A DNA stretch of 64,000 nucleotides, from contig NCSJ02000141.1 of assembly GCA_002812745.2 (NCBI GenBank), positions 1 to 64,000 on the forward strand. The letters are read 5' to 3'. The notes under the pieces are model-generated. The model saw nothing but the letters and a program-made list of their open reading frames with translations. It was not told the DNA's origin and did not search any database. Positions within the stretch are counted from its first letter, which is position 1. Every line of letters starts with the position of its first letter. Shown piece by piece: positions 55,033 to 64,000 of the stretch. Both the position numbers and the translations under genes were made by a program. This stretch comes from Scytalidium lignicola (lineage: Eukaryota; Ascomycota; Leotiomycetes).

Positions 55033-55299
55033 TGTCAAGGTTATCCGTACATAAAGTGAAGAGAGATTAGGAGGCTAAAACATAATAAGAAACTAACAGT
55101 GTAATAACAGTTGATTAAGTATAAATTCACTTTGAAACTTAGTATTCTCTTAAAAGTACAAGATTGATCTCTGACTCTTGTTAAAGAGAAGAGGAAACCC
55201 CCTTCTTTATAGACAGGAGTCAATAACTAAGGAGCAGTTAAAACTCAGACTACTATCCTTTTCCTCCTTTCATATGATTAATATGCTGAAGCCTTAACA
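55033..55299 (-). repeat. Solo LTR of another retrotransposon
   Basis: 267 bp, TGTCAAGG...CCTTAACA, with a perfect 5-bp duplication TATAT (55028-55032 and 55300-55304). It interrupts copia copy 2 exactly where copy 1 (about 25795) is continuous. A CTATAAAGAAGG box on the minus strand suggests minus orientation. GC is higher than in the host element, so it is younger. Confidence 0.9.
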
Positions 55300-58027
55300 T
55301 ATATTCATTAGTATAAAACTTATCAAAGTTATACTTTTAATTCTAAATTATACTATTATTATACTTTTAGTTGTAATATTCAATATTATAATTTAGTCTA
55401 CTCATTATAAAACTTTAAATTGACTATAACTAATTGTAAAATATTTTACAACTTTTGTATTAACCAAGATTCTATGAAATTATCTTGAATTATACCTTGT
55501 TAAGCTCTTTATATTATATACTTTTATTATAATTATTATGAAGGTTTTTAGGTTAAGTTTTTAAAGGTAATTCTTAGTCGTTAACACTTTAATAGTTAGT
55601 TAGTATAAGAAAGTGTTATTAGTTAATTCTATAATAATTAATGTAATTAATTCTACTAAGAAACTTTTATATAAAGTAAAGAATATAATTATAATAAAGA
55701 ATATAGTTTTAAGTTGGTCAAGTTCCTCAAGGTTTGTTTCTACATTGTTATAAGCAAATAAAGTCTTAAAAGTAAAGTTTAACTCATCTTCTTCAAAGTC
55801 ACTTCCTTCATAATCAACAATATAGTGTTTAAACTGTTCATTAAAATGTTATCCAAAGTTACAAATGTTAAAGTTAAATTTACTTATATTTCTAGCTTTG
55901 AAATATACTTTCTTCATATCTTACTCTTTTTGTAAGTGTTTTTATGATTAATATTCTTTTCTTTTGTATATAAAATATCATCTTTATGTTTAAGAATATG
56001 GAGTAATACATCTGAAGCTTTATAAATTAAATCATTAGCTTGTATTATGATTGATATAGTAATAATAGTTTATAAAGTAGGTTTTACTATTATATTCTTA
56101 TTCCTTTTCCTTCTTATATAATATAATAAACAAATAGAGTTTGTTGATAAGTTATTCTAAGTCTTTTAGTAAGTTTGAAATAATATATTTATACATTGGA
56201 AATCCTTAACAAGTAGTAATCAACTTCTTATAAAGAATATTGATTATCTTAAAAGTTAATTAAAAGTTATATTAAAGTTCTTAAAGCTTGTTAATAAGTA
56301 ATTGTATATTCTCAAGTATTGTTTTCTTAAAGTTTTTAACTATGATCAAAGTTAACATTATGCCTTCTTATTCAGTATAAATTCAATGATAATATATAAG
56401 NTTTTTTGTAGAAGTTGTATATATAAGTGTATATTTCTTCAAATATACGTTTAACAAGGTTATTAACAATAAAATAGCCTTTTACTAGCCTTATTAACAT
56501 AATAAAGAACATTTTAATATAGAATTCTTATGATAATTCTACTTGTTTATAATAACTCTTAAAGATTATCAACTTATATTCAAAGTTATTAATTACTTTA
56601 TTATACTTCTAATCTTCTATATACATCTTAACAATATTAAAGACTTGTTTTATGTACATAAGTTAAGTTAAAGGTAATAATGATAAGTTAAACTTATAAT
56701 TAGAATTGTAATCTTGTTATAACTTGTAAAACTGTTGATAATTGTTTTAAAAGGTTATAAAGGTCAGAAAAGTACTTGATTCCTAGTTTGTATATATTGA
56801 ACTAAGAACCTTAAAGCTAATTTAAGCATTTGTAAAATAAGTAATTATAAGGAGTATAATAATTACAAAGGTAATAAGTCCTTTTTAAAGGTCTTAAGAA
56901 GTATATTAAAGGTCTTCTTCATTTTATAAGTGTTATTCTTCTTTTTGTATAACATTTACAAGAGTTTGAGTAATTATAATACTCTTAATATTGTGTATTA
57001 TATATATACTATTATAGTAAAGGTAATTCTATAAGCTTTATATCTCTTTCTAAGTAATAACCTTGAAGATATCAACTGTAAAGTTCTTGAAGTCCTTTTA
57101 GAATAAGTTTTATAAGTTTACATTATTAATTCTATCAAGATAATACTTATAAACCTTAGTAGTTAAGTATTCTTGTATATTGTTTATAATAACATCCTTA
57201 AAGTCTATTCCTTATTCTTATTTCTTGATTAATATTATTTAATTTACCCTTATAATACTCTTTGTTACTCTTATAATAATTTCTAACTTATTCTTCTTTG
57301 TAATCCTTGTTATATCTTTTATTTCTATTATATTTCTTGTTATTCTTAAACTTTACATGTATAATTTACTAGTACTAGTACAAAGTACTTGATTAGTTGA
57401 AAAGTNAAAACTGGTTATGTTTAAGTACAAAGAGTATTTACTTATAAGTAATAAACTTTGTAGTCTTAAGAGCTTGGACAAATGTCTTCAAGGATATAAT
57501 AACTTCTTAATCTTCTTAAGTATAAAGTTTTATAAACTCTTAAAGTTCTCTTGTATACTTATAAAAGCTTATAATTCTATAATAAAAGTAAAAAGATTAT
57601 AAGTTAATAGTTTAACATATTGTTTTCAGTTTAAAATAAAAGNNNTAAAGAAAGTAATAGNTTTTGAATAGAAATTGATAAAAATAAAAGATAGAAAAGT
57701 GGTTTTTCAAATAGAATTAGTCAATTAGTTAATTATATAACTTTGTAAGTAAATTACTAAGTATTTAACCAAATGTATTGTTTTTAACAAAAACAAGTTT
57801 AGTAATAATAGTTATGAAAAGGGACTACTGAATATCCTATTAATTAAGCTGTAATTGTTGAATAGTTATTTCTCCTTTTAACTAGTAGATTTTAATTTTA
57901 TAAAAGGATTATTAAGTGTTTAGCTAAACAGTGATTATAATCTCTTAAGATTTAACTTTAAAAGAGGACTGTTAAGCATTTTGCTAATAAATAATAATCT
58001 CCTGATCTGTATATATAAACTGATTAG

Positions 58028-58221
58028 TATTAGTTCACTTATAATACAAAGTATAATATATAATTATATGTAATATACTTGTTGTACTATTCTATAGTTG
58101 TTATACAATTAAAGGTAAGAGAGTAAAGCTGTAAAAGCTTTACTTGTTCTTATTACCTAATCAAGATTAACTTATAAGGGCATGTAAATATCATATGTAC
58201 ATAACTACTATTCTACTAACA
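58028..58221 (-). repeat. Copia 5' LTR, copy 2
   Basis: 194 bp, matching 51744-51937; homology to the other copies stops right after ...CTACTAACA at 58221. Confidence 0.85.
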
Positions 58222-60078
58222 TTAAGATTATACTTAATATTTTATTTGTATTAATTATAATTATAAGATGTATAAATAACANTTTAAAACTAACAATTAC
58301 TTTAAAGAAGATCATAATTATAAGAACATTTTAAATTTAATATAAATATAAATATATTTAATTTAACTTATAATTATAATAACAAGTATATTAATGTTGT
58401 TAAAGTTAACTAATAAGATGTTATCCTTATAATAATATTTATCTTCTTAAAGGTAATTAATTAATCTGTTAATAAAATTTATAACATTTACGTTAAGACT
58501 TTTTATATTATTCATCATTTTATTCTACTATTATTAATAATACTTTTAAAGAAGATATTATTTAAGTATATTAAGTTTTAATAAACATTAACATTTATTA
58601 TTAAAAGTATAATAACTTTAAAGGTTAATAAGTATAAAACGGCTACATTTCATTGAATAATTCTTTATCTTGTTTTATGTTGTTACTTTATTTATTACTT
58701 TAAATAATTTTTACAAAGTATCCTTTTACTATATAAGTTAGTATAAATATTTTTACTTAATTATTATACAATTATAATTTTTAAAATGTTGAATAAAATT
58801 AAATTTTAATCATCGAAATTTAATACTTTATGTTATAATATTTATAATAGTTAACAAATTAATAAATAAAACTATTTGATTAAAAGTTAATTTGTAAAAT
58901 AATTCTTGTATTTCATTAATTAAATTTTAACATATTAATTGTAATTTATTCATTTTAATCCTTTTCCCTTTATAAAAAATCATATACTTATTTAAAGACT
59001 AGTAAATATTAAATGACTTTTGATGAAGTTTATTATACATCTTTTTTATAACTAATTATAATAAGATGTTAAAGATGAACAAATATAAACTCTTATATAA
59101 ATGTTAACTTCAGATTTGATGAATGCATTATAAGATAGACTATATATTATACTTAACTTATAACTTTAATATAAGTTATAATTCTAATAATATTACAACT
59201 TTTAATATAATTAACTGTTTAATTTACAAAATATAACTTAAGATGAATGTATATTATATAAAATCATGTAATTATAATCTGTTAACCTTAATACTTTGTA
59301 CAATTAAATAATACATTAACAGTAAATTATATAACTTTATCTTATTAGTATTTTACATTAACATTAACATATANAAAACATATTAATATATTAACTAATA
59401 AGTTATACTTGAACAATAACTTCTTAAAGTTTTTATTTGCATTTATTTATATATATATACATTAAATGTACNTTTTATTGTTTTTATGTAAATTAAACTT
59501 TAGTTTTTATAAATAATTAACTTTATTCTTTTTGATAAATTATGATTATAATTATAATTAACTTCATAATTAATTATTACTTATTAATCTTGTTTTCCTT
59601 GTTTTTTAACATTATTCACATAATATAATATATGAATTATACTTATACTTTATTACATTAAGTCATTAACTGTATATTTTAATGTAATTTGAATAATTAT
59701 TAGCTAATTACCTTGTTCTTAAACAATGTTTACAATTTTAATATATCCTTATAATGATTAATAGTTATTAACATATTTAAGTATCATTTTAAAATACATT
59801 TTTATATTATTATCAACTATTAAAGTTTAAACTTATCTTTATTAATCTTATTTGTGAACTTATACATCTTAATAAAATTATACTTAAATTAATTAAGTAT
59901 ATTATTTTACATTATAAACTAATATTAAAATTTACTTTATTAATTAATACTTTTACTTCTTTACNTTTTTATATTATACTTTATATAATAAAATTATTCA
60001 TAAGAATATAATTTAAGCTTTTATTAATTTTATTAACTAAAATTAATTTAACTTTACTTATATTAAGTATAATAACTT
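58222..60078. other. Extremely AT-rich decayed DNA
   Basis: No gene, repeat boundary or conserved block could be recognised. Confidence 0.5.
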
Positions 60079-60510
60079 TAAACTAGCTAGACTGTTATAT
60101 TAGACTATAGTCTAGTCTGGACAAGACTATAATTTACAGTTTATAATCTGTAAAATTTTAAGCAAAACTGTAACTTATAATCTGGATTTAAATTTTTAAG
60201 ACTAAACTATAAAACAATCTTTATTTTTTAAGTTAGACTAGACTACAATCTAATTTAAATAAAGTAAGATTGTAATTTGTTAATATTACTTAAATAAAAC
60301 AAAAATATACTAAATATAATAATATTTTAGACTACATAGTCTGAACACAGTCTGAGTACAATCTGATATTAATATACAATTCTCATTTTTTAAACTAGAC
60401 TAAACTGTAATCTTACAGTTTAGTCTTAAAATTTTAGTATAGTCTACAGTCTGAGTACAGTCTTTACAAAACTTACAGTCTGGTCCAGTCTAGACTAATC
60501 AGCTAGTCTA
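60079..60510. mobile_element. Second, more decayed hAT-type MITE
   Basis: 432 bp collinear with the 23259-23866 MITE. It starts TAAACTAGCTAGACTG (from TAGACTGGCCGGACCG) and ends AATCAGCTAGTCTA. Flanks AATAACTT (60071-60078) and AGTAACTT (60511-60518) are an 8-bp duplication with one transition. Most AGACCGT motifs have become AGACTAT/AGACTGT. Confidence 0.85.
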
Positions 60511-61196
60511 AGTAACTTGTCATTATTAATACTTTTCTTTAATTTGTTTACTTTTATTTATTTCTTAGTATTTGTTATTTTTCTTTTTAAATTATAATTA
60601 TATTAAAATTTCCTTATATAATCTATTATGAAGTACTTTTACCTTCTTGTAGTTTTTGTTAATATGTTTTCTTAGTATATTCTAACTTTAAGTTTTAAAA
60701 TTATAATTTTAACATATATAAGATCTCTTTTAAATGTAAAGAATAAGTGAAAAAAGTAAATTTATTATTAAGTTATTTGATAATCAAACAATTAAATTAA
60801 ATAAGAAATACTTTAATATATACTTTAACTTTATGTATATAACTGAAATAATATGAAAATCTAACTATTAATAGTAAAATATGTTTATATAAAATACAAA
60901 TAAGTATATTAAACTTCTTATTTAATATTATAAGATTATACAAGTCTTTAAAGATTAAACTAATTATCTTGAACTAGTTTATTTGTGTATAATAAACAAG
61001 ATATATATATAATATTAAAGTAATATATTATTCTATGATTATAATATACATAAAACGAATTTACATGATTTTTACAAAGAGTTAATTATTATAACTCNTT
61101 TTATTTAAAGGCTTAAAGCTTAATAATACTTAATTATACAAAGAACTTCTAAAGAGGTAAGGAAAAGGTCATGTAATAGATCTAGAAGATCTGAAT
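60511..61196. other. AT-rich spacer between MITE and hAT copy
   Basis: No feature recognised. Confidence 0.5.
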
Positions 61197-63177
61197 TAGA
61201 CTAGCTAATCAGTCTAAACCAGACTAGACTGTGGGTTTTGTAAGGACTATTTCGAGACTATAATCTGTATAGTCTAGACTGTATAATCTACAATCTAAAG
61301 TTAAAATTTTAAGACTAAACTATAAGACTACAGTCTAGTCCAACAACAAATGTGAGGACTGAATATTAGTATTAGACTGTATAGTCTAGTCTTTACAGTC
61401 TAGTCTAGCTAGACTGTACAATCTAAGCAAAAAAATATATTCAGATAATTAATTTATATAAAATAATAATAGTATTAATTTATATTTATAAATTTTGCAA
61501 AATGATAATATAAATATTTATTTTAACAATTAAAACCTAATAGTATTACTGTATTACATTATTATATTATATTATTATATCAAAGTTATTATCATTAAAA
61601 GAGACTTTTATTCATAACTATAATAATTCTAATCTAAAAATGAGTTATACTTTAAACTACAACTGATTTGCAAAACTACTTAACTAATTTTATATTTTTA
61701 ATTTGAATAATAATACACTTAATATAAATGTAACATTAGTTTGTAATTATAAATTATTAGTATAAAGTTAAAATTTTTATAAAACTTAACTTACCTTCAA
61801 AGAATAAGACTAAATAAGCTTTTGATACTTCTTATAATACTATAATAACAATACTTTAAAATCACATTTATTAGCTTACATAACCAAAATTCAGAATAAT
61901 TTTATAAACTAATTGTTAAAATAATAGTCAAAATACTAAAAAGCTTATCTCCTTCTAATAATGCTTAATCTCTATTAATACTCATCTTATATTTAAGTTA
62001 ATACTTATTAAACATGTTAAAAAGTTAAATGAAAAACTTATTACTAAGTTTGAAAATACAAGTAACTTTAATTAAAGTAACAAAACTAATAACCAAGTAA
62101 ACTTAACTTAAATGATTAACCTTTTAAATATTCTTCTTCTTTTCATGTTTAACAATAATTACTTATTATTTTACTTAATTTGTCATAAAAATCATAGTAT
62201 ATTTTGTTATAATTATTAGTATAAAGCATTAAAAACTAAAGTTGATTTACTTACTATTAACTTTGTTTTAAATAAAAATACTTTTAATATATATTATATT
62301 TCTTAATATATTATAATAATAAACTAAAACTTATTAACTTTAAGATTCTTAAATAAATTATATTACTTTATATTATTACTATTAAGTTTAATAACAAAGA
62401 ATAAAGTAAAACATATATAATAAGTATATGTATAATAGTTGACAAAAAGAAAAANGAATCAAAAAAAAGATTATACTTATATATTTATGCCTTCATATTA
62501 TATTATACTAAACAATATATAAGTTTACTATTATAATTATAAATAAATGCTAAATTCCATTATAAGTTATAATACACAATAAAAGAAAATTTTTGTAAAT
62601 AATAAAAATATAAAGAAACTTTTATTAATAATATAAAACTTCTTTATTATTAATATAAAGAATTATTATAAAGATAAATAACAAAGAAAAATNAATATAG
62701 AATAATAGTAAATAATAATAATAAATAATAATACTAAGAAATCAATAAAANTACAATAATAATAATAAATAACAATAACTTTACATATATATATATATAA
62801 TTATCTTTAGTTTTTTCTATTTTTTTTTCTATACTTCAAACAACTGTCAAATCATTAAAGTAATACTTATTCCTTTAACTCTTATTATAATGAAGAGTAA
62901 TATAATATAATAACATAATATATACTAATATTCGATTCTAACAATATTAACTATAATATCTAATTTATTTTTTAATGAACAATATACTCAAGTACAAGAT
63001 ACTATTTAAGTTATCATTCAAAAAGCTTTAATTGCTAACCAACAAATAAGTATATACTTCTTCCTTATAATCAAATTATATACTTATAATTATAAACATG
63101 TAATTAAGCTTGTAAAGTTTAATTACATGTTTATAATTAAGTTAACCTTTTTGTGAAAATACAAATTACAAAATTAT
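61197..63177 (+). mobile_element. Second hAT copy, left third only
   Basis: It begins TAGACTAGCTAATCAG and follows the 27305 element base for base in order: subterminal repeats to about 61430, the H3-like gene, the divergent spacer with its AT run, and the start of the acidic gene. It is more AT-shifted than the first copy. It stops at 63177, where the LTR of copia copy 3 begins. Confidence 0.88.
61632..62190 (-). pseudogene. H3-like gene in the second hAT copy
   Basis: Collinear with 27764-28316, including the conserved intron donor (AACTTACCTTCAAAG on the plus strand near 61788-61802). Almost every C or G in codons has been lost, so only the alignment to the first copy identifies it. Confidence 0.75.
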
Positions 63178-63371
63178 TATCGGTTTACTTATAACACGAA
63201 GTATAGTATGCAATTATACGTAATATACTCGTTATGCTATTCTATGGTTGTTCTACGATTAGGGGTAGGAGAGTGAAGTTGTAAGAGCCTTACTCGTTCT
63301 TACTACCTAATCAGGACTAACTTACAGTAGCATATGAATATCATGTGTATGTAACTACTATTCTACTAACA
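63178..63371 (-). repeat. Copia 3' LTR, copy 3
   Basis: 194 bp, TATCGGTTTACTTATAACAC... to ...CTACTAACA. Confidence 0.85.
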
Positions 63372-63948
63372 CTAGAACTACTTTAAAAATAACCATATAT
63401 TATAACTCCCAAAATGCTCAAATCCATAGAGTTTTCCCAATTGCATGCTAATTGCCTAATTAGGAATAGCTCCAAATCCCTCCTTTGTAAGATTCTCTGT
63501 TCTACTACCTACACTGTTATATTCTACCTATTTTACTACTTCCAATTATTCTACCTATTTTACTACTTCCAATTGCACTTTATTAGTATTTAACAGTTGN
63601 TTTTAAAGCATTTGATAGCTTTCCTTTAGTCATGGAATTAACTGGATTTATGGTTTCTTCAATCCATTGTACTTTAACGATCTAGCGTCATTTGTATGCT
63701 TAGTAAAGGCATATCATGTCAATTATAAGCTGCTTTTCTTGTGTAGTTCTCAACTTAACAAGGCAATTGTACAATGACTTTGAATCTGTACATATAACTA
63801 ATAAGAGGTTGATTTTGAGGATTCTTTTGATAGTTGACTTGATCATAGTCTTCATATTGAATCCATGAGCTATTCTATACAATTCTAAGGCCAAAACATT
63901 ACATATGACCCTTTTGCACTTGATTGACATCCAGTATAGTATATTCAT
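63372..63948 (-). pseudogene. Copia RT/RNase H C-terminus, partly preserved
   Basis: The frame 63700-63948 reads SIKCKRVICNVLALELYRIAHGF, then CTDSKSLYNCLVKL and TQEKQ. This is the RNase H domain of Ty1/copia polyproteins, with the TDSK Asp intact. Decayed text to about 63400 corresponds to the C-terminal tail (PVNSMTK; LEVV). Stops after 63700 show the gene is broken. The rest lies beyond the window. Confidence 0.8.
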
Positions 63949-64000
63949 GTTTCCTTTACAGTTTACAAGTGTTATAATATAGCTAATTTGTAATAATAAG

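Larger units (their letters stand above)
51744..58221 (-). mobile_element. Degraded copia element, copy 2 (full length)
   Basis: It has 194-bp LTRs at both ends and lies in minus orientation, with the 5' LTR on the right. Flanks TAAAG (left) and TTAAG (right) are a probable 5-bp duplication with one mismatch. A solo LTR of another family is inserted at 55033-55299. The pol product is recognisable only at its C-terminal end (52238-52420), where it matches the better-preserved copy at 63.7 kb. It is the only complete copy in the window and carries the empty site of the MITE in copy 1. Confidence 0.85.
63178..64000 (-). mobile_element. Copia element, copy 3, continuing past the window
   Basis: The 3' LTR is at 63178-63371, followed leftward-to-rightward by the 3' end of pol in minus orientation. 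It inserted into the second hAT copy. It retains many more C and G than copies 1 and 2 and is the best-preserved of the three. Confidence 0.85.

Overview
This window looks like part of a filamentous ascomycete genome (Pezizomycotina, possibly Leotiomycetes; the lineage is inferred, not proven). The evidence is: short introns of about 40-85 nt with GTAAGT/GTATGT donors and CTAAC-type branch sites; typical fungal gene families (HET-ankyrin, DUF3435 tyrosine recombinase, MADS-box, NmrA-like reductase); and very AT-rich blocks in which transposon genes are broken by C-to-T/G-to-A changes, as repeat-induced point mutation (RIP) produces. Most of the window is a nested graveyard of mobile elements. 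Moderately GC-rich islands lie at about 13-20.9 kb and 39-46.5 kb.

Layout: 0.57-5.12 kb is a RIP-degraded Helitron interrupted by a solo gypsy LTR with a 5-bp duplication. 5.125-12.22 kb is a full-length Ty3/gypsy chromovirus with apparently identical 343-bp LTRs and one open gag-pol frame; an antisense frame in its 3' part encodes a Zn2Cys6-like, coiled-coil protein. 12.48-13.15 kb is a pogo-type transposase relic. 13.24-13.59 kb is a two-exon MADS-box gene. 17.4-20.3 kb is a five-exon DUF3435 (Starship-captain-like) tyrosine recombinase gene with stops only in its first two exons. From 21.9 kb on there are four occurrences of a minus-strand copia LTR, belonging to three copies of one family, plus hAT elements, hAT-type MITEs, another degraded gypsy, a 568-bp palindrome and a Ginger-like transposon with about 170-bp inverted repeats. 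The island at 39-46.5 kb holds a broken HET-ankyrin gene fused head-on to a broken secreted FAD-oxidase gene, and an NmrA-like gene.

The most unusual content is the 6.5-kb hAT element at 27.305-33.833 kb. Besides a BED-finger hAT transposase, it carries a spliced histone H3-like gene on the minus strand and a three-exon gene for a protein with a long Asp/Glu tail. A second, more decayed copy of the element (61.197-63.177 kb) has the same H3-like gene at the same place, so the histone gene belongs to the transposon and is not a host gene that happened to be hit. I know of no described hAT element with a histone H3 gene; that novelty is untested.

Relative order of events can be read from nesting. 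Copia copies were hit by the 608-bp MITE (perfect 8-bp duplication, empty site in copia copy 2), by the hAT element and by a solo LTR (5-bp duplication TATAT). The gypsy at 5.1 kb has no visible RIP damage and identical LTRs, so it is the youngest insertion. Clusters of N in the copia copies look like assembly ambiguity between repeats.
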